This document shows positions 27,565 through 36,189 of a stretch of 64,000 bases of DNA, in pieces (position 1 is the first letter of the stretch; every line of letters starts with the position of its first letter). The stretch spans positions 2,170,001 to 2,234,000 of the forward strand of contig CAWIGL010000002.1 of NCBI GenBank assembly GCA_963835595.1, written 5' to 3'. The position numbers and the translations under genes are program-made. The notes beneath the pieces were generated by a model. It was not told the origin of the DNA. It made no database searches and worked only from the letters and a program-made list of their open reading frames with translations. Source of the DNA: CAWEPK01 sp963835595. GTDB lineage: Bacteria > Desulfobacterota > Syntrophorhabdia > Syntrophorhabdales > WCHB1-27.

Positions 27565-27740
27565 AAAATTATATAAGAAGGAGAGCAATCTCTGTAGCTT
27601 TCGTGGTCATTGGTACAGGGCGCCCCGGATGTCTTTACGTCTACGCTTATAGGGGCACGCAGGCGGCATCGATCAATGCAGCCCGTATTGCAAGAATAAC
27701 TGCCCGCCGGTATCGACGAAGCCTGGAAGATTTGAGCGCC

Positions 27741-28783
27741 TTAGCCTCCTATCTTCAGGGATCTTTCTTGCGTTTTCCTCGAAAATCTTCTTCTTATCCT
27801 CATCCGGGATGTCCATCGCTTCGACGGCCTCGATGGTCTTCCTCGTGTACTTATCTCCGCATTCCGCATCGTAGGGGAAATCGGTCCCGAACAGTAGGTG
27901 GTCGGCCCCGAAGAAGCTATAAGCGCACATGAGGCCGGGCGTGTTGCCATAAATGCCGGTATCGTTGTAAAAGCGCCTAAAATATTCCACGGGCCGTTGG
28001 GGGAACTTCTTCGTGAACGTCACGTTGAGACTCATCTCGTACCATTCGCACGAGCCTTCGATGCGGCCCGCCATGAACGGCACCATCGCCCCGGCATGAT
28101 GCGTAATGATTTTGAGATCGGGCCACCGGTGGAGTATGCCGCTATAGACCAGCCTGGCCATGCAGAGCGTAGTTTCGTACGGCCACCCGAAACACTGGTT
28201 GAGGCAGTATTTCGAATTCTTTTCGACGCTGTAATCGGGCATCAGGTATTCTCTCCTGGGATGGATCCAGATGGGGAGATCGAAAGCGGCCATCATTTCG
28301 TAGAGCGGCATCATATCCGGGGTATCGAGGGGCATCGTAACGGATATATCACCCCCGAAGCGGGGCGTCACGAGTAGTATCCCCCGGAGATGGAGGTCCT
28401 TTATTGCCCTTTCTACCTCTTGCAATGCGGCATCCATATCCTGAAGGGAGACCATGGCGACACCGGCCGCGAACCGGTCGGGATACCGTGTGACCAATTC
28501 GGCCATCCCGTCATTGTATATACGCGCAAGATCGGCGGCCACCTGCTTTGTCGCGACCAGGTCGAGAGGAGGGCCGGTGGGAGTGATGATCTGGCGAAGG
28601 CCTTCGTACCTGTCCATGATGCGGAAACGCTCATCGATATCGAGGAGGGTCTTCGTGAGTCTCCGTGGCCTTGATCTCCCCGTCGAGCAGGTCGACCAGC
28701 CTAGCCTGTCCGACCCGCTCGTTCAGGGCAGACCAGTACGATTTAGGAAGGATATGCGTGTAGCAATCAATCTTCAGGGACAT
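27741..28783 (-). CDS. Amidohydrolase 2 family metal-dependent hydrolase/decarboxylase (two apparent frameshifts)
   Basis: About 347 residues, TIM-barrel amidohydrolase of the ACMSD/gamma-resorcylate decarboxylase group. Features: KIDCYTHILP (one His of the usual HxH is replaced by Tyr-Thr-His spacing), WIHPRRE, THHAGAMVPFMAGRIE and the acidic catalytic segment LFGTDFPYDAE. Frame changes near 28657 and 27759 are each one base; the second gives a short natural end KILKIGG. GGAGG lies 5 nt before ATG 28783. It converges with the AOR gene. Decarboxylation or hydrolysis of a cyclic carboxylate is likely given aromatic-type neighbours, but this is inference. Confidence 0.8.
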
Positions 28784-28959
28784 GCGCGCCTCCTCGTGGT
28801 CGTCGTTTTCATCGAAACATACCGATAGATGTGCAGCGCTATTGCAACATCCGTTCCCTGGGCCGGCCTTTTTCATGCCGAATGCCCGAAGCTGTGCGGA
28901 CAAACATACGCGAAAGTACGCCATTGTGGGCAATCGTGACGGCGAGAAAAATAAAATAG

Positions 28960-28971
28960 GGCTGCTATTCC
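28960..28971 (+). repeat. Direct repeat flanking the MITE, left copy
   Basis: GGCTGCTATTCC here recurs at 29287-29298 on the other side of the element. If the terminal repeats are taken as starting with CC/GG, the duplication shrinks to the 8-bp CTGCTATT. Confidence 0.8.
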
Positions 28972-29286
28972 AGGGCAAACGCATTTGGGAAATCTCACCC
29001 CCAAGGGAGGGGAGATACGTCCCTGAAACACGCATCACGGAGCGTTGCGGTCCGCGAAACGTGAAGTGATATGACGCGGGCACCCCGCTAAGGCAGGTTG
29101 TTCAAGAGCCTTAAGCGTCCGCCTTTTGAAAAAAGGCGGTGCTGCGAGTCGCTCGTACCCTCTCTTACTCTTTCGTCTCGCAGCAAGCGAAGCGAAGCCT
29201 TACGCTGATCGGGAGCGTAGTGCCGGCGTGTGAAGGGAGCGTATCCCCCTCCTTTCTCCACGCTCAGGTTCAAATGCGTTTGCCCT
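28972..29286. mobile_element. MITE-like non-autonomous element, 315 bp
   Basis: The borders are perfect 16-bp inverted repeats: AGGGCAAACGCATTTG (28972-28987) and CAAATGCGTTTGCCCT (29271-29286). Inside them both arms carry a related, inverted block (AGGGAGGGG.GATACG.CCCT followed by CACACGC or ACACGCAT), extending the imperfect inverted repeat to roughly 65 bp. The centre holds a TGCTGCGAG/CTCGCAGCA stem and a CCGCCTTTT/AAAAGGCGG hairpin, both kept in the diverged copy at 15517-15776. There is no transposase and no credible ORF. A direct repeat flanks it. It sits about 100 bp upstream of the sigma-54 activator. Confidence 0.85.
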
Positions 29287-29298
29287 GGCTGCTATTCC
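29287..29298 (+). repeat. Direct repeat flanking the MITE, right copy
   Basis: GGCTGCTATTCC, identical to 28960-28971; the pair marks the insertion of the element between them. Confidence 0.8.
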
Positions 29299-29333
29299 TT
29301 ATTTGGTGATTATTTGGAATTTTCCTGCTATAC

Positions 29334-29354
29334 TTAGAAAAGTTTATTTTCTAA
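29334..29354. promoter_or_regulatory. Inverted repeat upstream of the sigma-54 activator gene
   Basis: TTAGAAAA (29334-29341) and TTTTCTAA (29347-29354) form a perfect 8-bp inverted repeat with a 5-bp spacer, 31 bp before the start codon. Candidate operator; the TATACT just upstream (near 29330) may be a -10 box but has no well-spaced -35. Confidence 0.45.
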
Positions 29355-29385
29355 AACTAAACGGAAGGAAAAAGGGGTGTGCCCA

Positions 29386-30808
29386 ATGAGCGAGATCGGG
29401 ACCGTTCTGGAGGTATTGGACGCCCGAGGTCTTACACCCCTCATCGCCCGGGCTCTACGATTTGTCCTAAGAAACCCCTATGACAGCATCATCGTCGTAG
29501 ACGAACACGGCAAAGTGGAGTTCATGGACAGGGGCTCGGCAACTATACTGGGGCTCAATGGCGCGTGTGTTAACGGGATCGACATCAAGGAGCTCTTTTC
29601 CGAGTCGAGCCTGCCCAAGGTGCTGGAGACCGGCGTCCCTGTCGTGGGAAGGGTATTCGAAGTGAGGGGGAGGAACGGAATCGGTTCTGCCTATCCGATA
29701 ATCGCGGATGGGAAGATCATTGGCGGTCTCGCCCGGCTTACCCGATACTCTCTGGAAGAGGTGGATAATCTCAACCGGGAGATCAACAGGCTGAAGAAAC
29801 AGCTAGTATATTTCAAGGAGAAAGCCCGCGACAAGTATGATGCCATCCACCAGTTCGAGGACATTCTTGGAACGAGCGCCTTGATTACGAGCGCCGTCGA
29901 GACGGCGAAAAAGGTTTCACTCATCAACAGCGACGCCCTGATACAAGGAGAAAGCGGCACCGGCAAGGAGTTATTTGCCCACAGCATTCACAATTTCACC
30001 GGCAGCGACAGGCCGTTCGTAAATGTCAACTGCCCGGCCATTCCCTTTGACCTGGCCGAATCCGAGCTCTTCGGATATGAAAAGGGCGCGTTTTCGGGCG
30101 CCCTCACGTCGGGCAAGATTGGAAAGTTCGAAGCTGCCAATGAAGGCACCATATTCCTTGACGAGATCTCCTCATTGCCCCTGACGGTTCAGCCAAAACT
30201 GCTCAGGGTGTTGCAGGAACGAGAGGTGGAGAGGCTTGGAAGCACGAAGGCAAAAAAGATAAGCTTCAGGCTCCTCGCGGCAACGAACAAGGACCTGAGG
30301 GTTCTCGTTAGGGAGGGGAAATTCCGGGACGACCTTTACTATCGCGTGGCGAAGGCCGTCATCCACGTCCCGCCCTTGAGACAGCGAAGGGAAGACATCC
30401 CGATCTACGCGCACCATTTCCTCAAGAAGCTGGAGGCAACGTTCCAAACAGAGATCGAAAGGATAACGGAAAAGGCCATGAACGCCCTCGTCCGGTATGA
30501 ATGGCCGGGGAATGTGAGAGGAGCTCATCAACGTCCTCGAGCAGGCTATACTCAAAGGATGGAACAACAGGGAAATTGACGTGCAATGCCTGCCCAACGA
30601 GATCGTCTCCTCGTCCCCGAACCCGGTCATAAAGACAAGACTTGCTCCTTCCAGCGGCATGAAGGAAAAGATCGCCGACAGGGAGAAGAGGCTTATTCTT
30701 AACGGGTTGAGACACACCGACGGGAACAGGAAAGAAGCAGCGCGATTCCTGGGCATGCCCAGGTCTACTCTCTATAAAAAGATGAAGAAATATTGCATCG
30801 AGGCCTAG
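29386..30808 (+). CDS. Sigma-54-dependent activator with PAS-like sensor domain (one apparent frameshift)
   Basis: About 473 residues. The N-terminal sensor looks like a PAS domain (YDSIIVVDEHGKVEFMDRGS, NGIDIKELF). The AAA+ domain has Walker A GESGTGKE, the sigma-54 contact loop GAFSGA in place of GAFTGA, Walker B GTIFLDEISSL and the arginine-finger region RDDLYYRV. The C-terminus is a Fis-type HTH (HTDGNRKEAARFLGMPRSTLYKKMKKY). One extra G near 30521 breaks WPGNVR from ELINVLEQAIL. ATG 29386 is preferred over GTG 29377. It sits 300 bp upstream of a sigma-54 promoter that faces the UbiD operon, its evident target; PAS sensing suggests an aromatic or redox signal. Confidence 0.88.
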
Positions 30809-30829
30809 ACGCCCCACCCTGAGCCAATC

Positions 30830-30854
30830 AGGTGTGTCTACTCTGTGGACACCT
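30830..30854. promoter_or_regulatory. Possible upstream activator site
   Basis: AGGTGT (30830-30835) and ACACCT (30849-30854) form an inverted repeat with partly matching inner bases, about 270 bp upstream of the sigma-54 promoter. Enhancer sites for such activators are usually 100-200 bp upstream, so the distance is a little long. It could instead be the activator gene's terminator. Confidence 0.3.
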
Positions 30855-31124
30855 AAAGCGATACCATGTCCCATGATATAGTTGTTATTCCAGATATTTA
30901 CGGTAACAGACGGCGGCCTGCCTGTATGGGTATGCCGGCCGGCGCAGGGTATTCGCCTGATATAGACAGCCGCGTTTCTCGTTGATGCAGGCGACGCTCG
31001 CGGTCTCCCCCGTGTCCACGAAAAGGACAAAATAGGTGAGACAGCCGGCTTGCAACGAGGCCTCAGCCATAGTGTAAGCTACCCTCTCCCTCCAGCGGGC
31101 CTCCCATAGCACTTTCCACAGGGA

Positions 31125-31140
31125 TGGCACATTCGTTGCA
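31125..31140 (+). promoter_or_regulatory. Sigma-54 (-24/-12) promoter of the UbiD operon
   Basis: TGGCAC (31125-31130), five bases, TTGCA (31136-31140): a full match to the TGGCAC-N5-TTGCW consensus with correct GG-GC spacing. It lies about 97 bp before the ubiD-type start codon and directly downstream of a sigma-54 activator gene. Confidence 0.8.
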
Positions 31141-31236
31141 AAAGCTGGAAAAATAGGCAGGCTCCGGGCATCGTTGGGAAACGCGGCATGGGGAAAGAGT
31201 GAAGAGATAATCCAGGAAAATCGTGGAGGCGGATAC

Positions 31237-32778
31237 ATGGGCCATAAGAACTTAGGGGAATGGATTGCACGGCTCGAATCCGAGGGTGAGCTGCGGCGCA
31301 TCCGGGCGGAGGTGGACTGGAAGGGTGAAATAGGGGCGATAGTGAGGAAGGTTTTTTCGAAACGGGGCCCGGCGCTGCTTTTCGAGAACGTAAAGGGTTA
31401 CGGGGACGGCGCCTGCACCAGCATTTTCACAGGAGGCCTTGCGACGAAAGGCCGGGTAGCCATGATGATGGGCCTCCCCAAAGAAACGCGCATGAAAGAC
31501 CTGGTCGAAAGCGCCAGGGTTTGCTTCAATAACCCTGTGGAGCCGAAGATAGTCCACAGCGGGCCGGTTAAGGAGCACATCATCAAGAAGGACATAGACC
31601 TTTATCGATTCCCCGTGCCCCTCTGGCACTATCTGGACGGGGGCAGGTACATCAATACCTTCTGCGGCATCGTGACGGCCGATCCGCAAACCGGAGTCAC
31701 CAACGTTGGGCTTTACCGGGGTATGATCGGCGACAAAGACGAAATAGGCGTCCTCCTCGTGCCCGGGCAGGGGTGGGGCTTGCATTATATCAAGTGCCAG
31801 GAGATGAAAAAACCTATGCCCGTGGCGATTGTCTATGGGTACGATGAGGCCCTGGTCTTCACCGCGGCAGCGCCGCTGCCCAGAGACGTTGACGAGTACA
31901 AGGTGACGGGGGCCTTGAGGAACGAGCCCGTGGAGCTGGTCAAGTGCGAGACGAACGACCTCTATGTGCCTGCGGAGGCAGAGATCGTTATCGAGGGTTT
32001 TATATCGCCCGACCCGGAGGAGTACAAGATGGAGGGGCCCTTCGGAGAGTATACGGGATACTACGGTGAGGCCGCAAAAAGACCCGCCATCAAGGTCTCC
32101 TGTGTGACGTACAGGGACAAGCCCATCTTCCGGGGAACCCTGGAGGGGATGAACTACTCGAATCCGAACGAGGACAGCTCCATCCTCGTGGTCAGCCTTT
32201 CGGCCGTCGCAAAGAATATATTGGAGTCACAGGGCGTTCCGGGCATCCTCGAGGTAAGCGCGGTCCCCATCACGATAGTGAAGATCAAGAAATGTTTCAG
32301 GGGGCACGCAAAACAGGTGGCGGCCGCACTCTGGGGTTCTTCGGCTGCCCAATACCTGTTTAAGTTCGTTATCGTTGTCGAGGACGATACGGACATCTGG
32401 AACAAGCGCTCGGTGGAAGAGGCGATTTCCTACCGGGTCAATGCGGCGGAGAACGATATCGTTGTCTTCCCGGGCAGTTTTGGGGCCGTCCTCGACCCGA
32501 GTACAAGAATCATGGACCGGAACGAGACCCGGTTCGGGACGGGCAAATGGGCCCGTGTTCTTATCGATGCGACGAGGAACTGGGATTACGAGCGCGTGCC
32601 CGCGTGGGACAACAACATTTACCCTCCATCTTCAGTTACCATCGCGCCTGAGGACGACGAGCTGACTCGAACAAGGTGGCCCGAGTACTGGGATCGACTG
32701 AGAGACCGGCGCCTTTTCCTGCGAAGGATGGGTTACGGGGAACCGCGGCGAGCGCGCTCTCGAACGTGCGCGTTCTAG
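31237..32778 (+). CDS. UbiD-family prFMN-dependent decarboxylase
   Basis: 513 residues, intact. Family marks: DLYRFPVPLWHYLDGGRYIN, a prFMN-site region around TNVGLYRGMI and GQGWGLHYIK, EGPFGEYTGYYG, GMNYSNPNEDSS and C-terminal RWPEYWDRLRDR. UbiD enzymes reversibly decarboxylate aromatic or unsaturated acids; in anaerobes they include phthaloyl-CoA and isophthaloyl-CoA decarboxylases and hydroxybenzoate decarboxylases. The enzyme needs prenylated FMN from UbiX; no ubiX is in the window. GGAGG lies 7 nt before ATG 31237. First gene of the sigma-54 operon. The coupling to a class III CoA-transferase gene points to a CoA-thioester substrate or product. Confidence 0.88.
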   Translation: MGHKNLGEWIARLESEGELRRIRAEVDWKGEIGAIVRKVFSKRGPALLFENVKGYGDGACTSIFTGGLATKGRVAMMMGLPKETRMKDLVESARVCFNNPVEPKIVHSGPVKEHIIKKDIDLYRFPVPLWHYLDGGRYINTFCGIVTADPQTGVTNVGLYRGMIGDKDEIGVLLVPGQGWGLHYIKCQEMKKPMPVAIVYGYDEALVFTAAAPLPRDVDEYKVTGALRNEPVELVKCETNDLYVPAEAEIVIEGFISPDPEEYKMEGPFGEYTGYYGEAAKRPAIKVSCVTYRDKPIFRGTLEGMNYSNPNEDSSILVVSLSAVAKNILESQGVPGILEVSAVPITIVKIKKCFRGHAKQVAAALWGSSAAQYLFKFVIVVEDDTDIWNKRSVEEAISYRVNAAENDIVVFPGSFGAVLDPSTRIMDRNETRFGTGKWARVLIDATRNWDYERVPAWDNNIYPPSSVTIAPEDDELTRTRWPEYWDRLRDRRLFLRRMGYGEPRRARSRTCAF

Positions 32779-33935
32779 ACCTTTCGCGGTTTCTGGCCGG
32801 CCCCCTCTGCGCCATGATGCTCGCCGACATGGGCGCGGAGGTGATAAGGATCGAGCCGCCGGAAGGCGGGGTGGACAGAACGTGGGCACTGGTGGGCCCC
32901 GACGGAGAAACGCTTACCTTCAAGATCCTGGGGCGAAACAAGAAGTCCATCACTCTGAACCTGTATACGGAGCAGGGTAAGGCGATTTTTGACGACCTCG
33001 CGAGGAAAGCGGACGTCGTGCTCCATAACTTCCCTCCCGGGACAAGCCTGGCCCAAAACCTGGCGTATGGACGCCTGAAGGAGATCAACCCCTCGATCAT
33101 CGTCTCGGTCCTGTCCGGGTACGGTCTGGAAGGACCGGATGCCGAAGAGATCTGTTTTGACTTCGTGGCCCAGGCCAGGGCCGGGGCAATGGTCCTGAAC
33201 GGTTTCCCCGGCTCCCCACCCTTGAAAACGACCGTTCCTTACATCGATTGCAGCTCGGGCATGACGAACGCCTTCGGCGTGATGCTCGCCCTCTACCACA
33301 GGGAAAAGACGGGAGAGGGGCAGCTAGTCGGCACGTCCCTTTTCGACATAGCCTCCTACATCACGCAGCACGTGGGCGCGCTCATCTACTACGCGGTTTA
33401 CGGCGACGCCCGAAAACAGTTGGGGAACTGCGGTTTCGGAAGCTACATGAACTGCCTGAAGGCGCATGACGGTTGGGTGATGTTCGTGACAGCCAGCAAC
33501 GACATCTGGAGGAGGTTTTGCAACGCCATCGGCAAGCAGGAACTGGCGGATGACCCCAGGTTCGACAGCGACATGAAGCGCGCCTTGAGCGGTGAGCTTC
33601 TCAATCCCATCGTCCAGGAATGGGCCGAAGACAAAACTGTCCATGAGATAATCTCGTCCCTCCGGTCGGCCCGCGTCGCGTGCGCGAGGGTGAACGGGGC
33701 GGACGAGCTGCTCCGCGACCCTCAGGTAGCTGCGAGTGAGATGGTCGTCAGCGTCAATTACCCGGGGCTTGGACAGGTTCCCATTCCGGGCATCCCGGTG
33801 AAGCTTTCCCTGACCCCGGGGAGCATTGCAAGTCTCGCTCCCAGGACCGGGCAGCACAACGAAGAAATATATTGCGGCCTCCTGGGCATGGGGGCGGACG
33901 AGCTCGACCGGCTGCAAAGAGAAGGCATCGTCTGA
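32676..33935 (+). CDS. Class III (CaiB/BaiF) CoA-transferase
   Basis: About 390-419 residues. NVRVLDLSRFLAGPLCAMMLADMGAEVIRIEPP in its parts (RVLDLSRFLAGP, LADMGAEVIRIE) and RNKKSITLNL are family signatures; the catalytic Asp is likely that of YIDCSSGM. It would move CoA onto the carboxylate used by this operon. The open frame starts at GTG 32676, which overlaps ubiD by about 100 bp; a GTG near 32766 is too late for the fold, so either the overlap is real or an indel around 32740-32765 distorts the end of one gene and the start of the other. Fourteen bases separate its stop region from the next gene's ribosome site. Confidence 0.85.
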   Translation: MARVLGSTERPAPFPAKDGLRGTAASALSNVRVLDLSRFLAGPLCAMMLADMGAEVIRIEPPEGGVDRTWALVGPDGETLTFKILGRNKKSITLNLYTEQGKAIFDDLARKADVVLHNFPPGTSLAQNLAYGRLKEINPSIIVSVLSGYGLEGPDAEEICFDFVAQARAGAMVLNGFPGSPPLKTTVPYIDCSSGMTNAFGVMLALYHREKTGEGQLVGTSLFDIASYITQHVGALIYYAVYGDARKQLGNCGFGSYMNCLKAHDGWVMFVTASNDIWRRFCNAIGKQELADDPRFDSDMKRALSGELLNPIVQEWAEDKTVHEIISSLRSARVACARVNGADELLRDPQVAASEMVVSVNYPGLGQVPIPGIPVKLSLTPGSIASLAPRTGQHNEEIYCGLLGMGADELDRLQREGIV

Positions 33936-33945
33936 GGAGAAGTGC

Positions 33946-36189
33946 ATGGGTCCACGGCCTACCGAAATCAAGATTCAGGGGTATGGCGGTCAGGGCGTTG
34001 TGACGGCCGTCGAGATTCTCGCTGTCGTTATGTCCAAGGCCGGCTATTATGTGCAGTCGTTCTCGCAGTATGGGGCCGAAAGGAGAGGCGGCACAGTCGA
34101 GAGCCATCTGCGTATATCGAAAGGGCCCATTTTCACCCACTCCGCCATCTACGAGTCCGATTACCTTGTTCTTGCAAACCAAGCCCTCATGGATGACCCT
34201 CAACTTCCTCGAAAAGTGAGAGAAGGGGGTGTTCTCTTCGTCAACGCGTCCCGGTCCGTAAACCCTCCGGCAATGCCGAAGAGCATAAACCTCCTCACCC
34301 TCGACGCAGACCGCATCGCTGCGAAGCACGATGTCCGTCTTCCGAGCGGTGCGACCGTCATCAACACTACTATCGTAGGCGGCATGATGGCCCTCTTTCC
34401 CGACGTTCCCTTTTCTCTATTGAGGGAGGTTCTGCAGGAGAAGAAAGTCCCCGCAACCGAAAAGAACCTCGCTGCAGCCGAGGAGGCATTCACGCGCGTG
34501 AAAGCCCGAGAGGAGAGCCGGGAGGAGACGGGACCGGACCGCGAAAAGATCGGAGAAAAGCGGCGCAGCCCCTCCGCGCAGCCGGCCGGCGCACCTTGCG
34601 AGGCGGAATGCCCGGCGGGCGTCCCCGTCAGGGAAATTGTCAATTTGATCGCCCTGCGGAAACTCCATAAGGCGTTCACGGTGCTCAAACGGGAAAACCC
34701 CTTGCCGGCCATAACGGGACGTGCGTGCTTCCATCCATGCGAAGCGGGCTGCAACAGGAACGGGTTCGATGAAGGGATAGCAATCGGCGCCCTGGAGCGA
34801 GCGGCTTCCGAGCACGGAGGGCCCGATAGAAAGGAAGTGCAAAGGGCCGTGCGGTCGAACGCCAAGCGCGTGGCCGTTATCGGTTCAGGGCCGGCGGGGA
34901 TGAGCTGCGCCCACTTCCTGCGTCTTATGGACCACCGCGTTACGATGTTGGAGGCCCTTCCCGTAGCCGGCGGTATCCCCCGCATCGCCATACCGGCTTA
35001 CCGGCTTCCCCGGGGCATCGTCGATCAGGAGATAGGAGACTTGGTCCGTTCGCGGGTCGAGGTGAGGACGGGCGTGGAGGTTACGAGAAAAACGTTCCAA
35101 GAGATCATGGCTTCCCACGATGCTTGCTTTGTCGCAACCGGCGCCCATCGGCCGGTGCGGCTGAATCTACGCGCCGACGGCGCCTCGCTTGTCGTGTCGG
35201 GGCTAGAATTTCTCAAGCGCGTTGCGCTTGGCGAACAAGCCGCCGTGAGCGGAAGGGTATGCGTGATCGGCGGCGGGAACACGGCCATCGATTCGGCCCG
35301 CACCGCGAAAAGGCTCGGGGCCGGGGAAGTGGCAGTGGTCTACCGGCGGTCGGAGGAGGAGATGCCGGCCCACAAAGAAGAGGTAGCCCAGGCAAGGGAT
35401 GAGGGAATCGCTATCGTCTACCTGGCGGGGCCTGTTCGATTGCTCAGAAGGGGCGGCAGAGTCACCCACCTGGAGTGCGTGAGAATGTCGCTTTCCGAGA
35501 AAATGGGGAAGGACGGACGCAGAGAGGCAGTTCCGATCAAAGAAAGCATCTTCGCTCTACCTGTTGACGTAGTGATCAGCGCTGTCGGTGAAACCGTCAA
35601 TGTCCCCTTCCTGCCTGACACGGTCCGCAGGGAGAAAACTCTGGTCGCGGTCGACGGTATAGGAAGGACGTCCATGCGGGGCCTTTTCGCCGGCGGCGAT
35701 ATGACGACATTCTCCCGCTCCATTGCCCACGCGATTGGATCGGGCAAGAGGGCTGCCATCGGCATAGACCTCTTCCTGAAAAGAAAAAATGGAGATGGGG
35801 CGAGAAAGGAGTATCGGTCCATAGCGGCTTACCTCGCCGGCGCAGACTTCCCCAGGGCGCGGACTATCTCGCTCCCGGAGCTGAATACGCACTACTTCGT
35901 GAGGGCGCCCAGGGCGCGCGAAAATATACTGGACCCCAAGCGCCGGGCCGTCCACTTCAACGAGGTCAACCGCACTCTCTCGAAAAGCGTCGCAATAAGA
36001 GAAGCGGGCCGCTGCTTTAATTGCGGCATCTGCGTCTCTTGCGGTAACTGCTACATCTTTTGTCCGGACATAGCAGTCCGTTTCGATCCGTCGCTTCCTT
36101 TGCCGGACATCGGCGGCGATGCCTGCAAAGAATGCGGCATCTGTATCAACGAGTGTCCTCATGGGGTGATCCGGTGGGAAAAAGACTGA
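33946..36189 (+). CDS. Triple fusion: 2-oxoacid oxidoreductase gamma subunit + GltD-like flavoprotein + 2[4Fe-4S] ferredoxin
   Basis: 747 residues in three parts. Residues 1-185 are the gamma subunit of 2-oxoacid:ferredoxin oxidoreductases (KIQGYGGQGVVTAVEIL, SQYGAERRGG). Residues about 220-620 are a GltD-like module: a cysteine-rich start (CEAECPAGV, CFHPCEAGC), FAD motif IGSGPAGMSCAH and NAD(P) motif VIGGGNTAIDSARTAK. The last 70 residues carry CFNCGICVSCGNCYIFC and CKECGICINECPHG, the delta subunit. The known phenylglyoxylate dehydrogenase has separate gamma, FAD (epsilon) and delta subunits (PadE, PadH, PadF); here they are one chain. The fusion would let the oxidoreductase hand electrons to NAD(P). 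GAGGAGAAG precedes ATG 33946. Confidence 0.86.
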   Translation: MGPRPTEIKIQGYGGQGVVTAVEILAVVMSKAGYYVQSFSQYGAERRGGTVESHLRISKGPIFTHSAIYESDYLVLANQALMDDPQLPRKVREGGVLFVNASRSVNPPAMPKSINLLTLDADRIAAKHDVRLPSGATVINTTIVGGMMALFPDVPFSLLREVLQEKKVPATEKNLAAAEEAFTRVKAREESREETGPDREKIGEKRRSPSAQPAGAPCEAECPAGVPVREIVNLIALRKLHKAFTVLKRENPLPAITGRACFHPCEAGCNRNGFDEGIAIGALERAASEHGGPDRKEVQRAVRSNAKRVAVIGSGPAGMSCAHFLRLMDHRVTMLEALPVAGGIPRIAIPAYRLPRGIVDQEIGDLVRSRVEVRTGVEVTRKTFQEIMASHDACFVATGAHRPVRLNLRADGASLVVSGLEFLKRVALGEQAAVSGRVCVIGGGNTAIDSARTAKRLGAGEVAVVYRRSEEEMPAHKEEVAQARDEGIAIVYLAGPVRLLRRGGRVTHLECVRMSLSEKMGKDGRREAVPIKESIFALPVDVVISAVGETVNVPFLPDTVRREKTLVAVDGIGRTSMRGLFAGGDMTTFSRSIAHAIGSGKRAAIGIDLFLKRKNGDGARKEYRSIAAYLAGADFPRARTISLPELNTHYFVRAPRARENILDPKRRAVHFNEVNRTLSKSVAIREAGRCFNCGICVSCGNCYIFCPDIAVRFDPSLPLPDIGGDACKECGICINECPHGVIRWEKD

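Larger units (their letters stand above)
30809..31236. other. Regulatory intergenic region, 428 bp
   Basis: Lies between the activator and the UbiD operon. It holds an imperfect inverted repeat at its left end and the -24/-12 promoter near its right end. A minus-strand open frame crosses it (31301 to 30885), but it has no family resemblance and no ribosome site, so I do not call a gene. Confidence 0.6.

Noticed and set aside
27561..27932. 123-codon plus-strand frame after the AOR gene
   Set aside because: Its second half is antisense to the amidohydrolase C-terminus and the first half is basic low-complexity; I read 27565-27740 as non-coding convergent spacer.
29088..29273. 61-codon minus-strand ORF inside the MITE
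   Set aside because: The diverged copy does not keep the frame; structure, not coding, is what is conserved.
30885..31301. 138-codon minus-strand frame in the regulatory gap before the UbiD gene
   Set aside because: It would cover the sigma-54 promoter and the start of ubiD, has no Shine-Dalgarno and resembles no family. Part of it (around 30885-31071) reads fairly protein-like, so a decayed fragment cannot be fully excluded.
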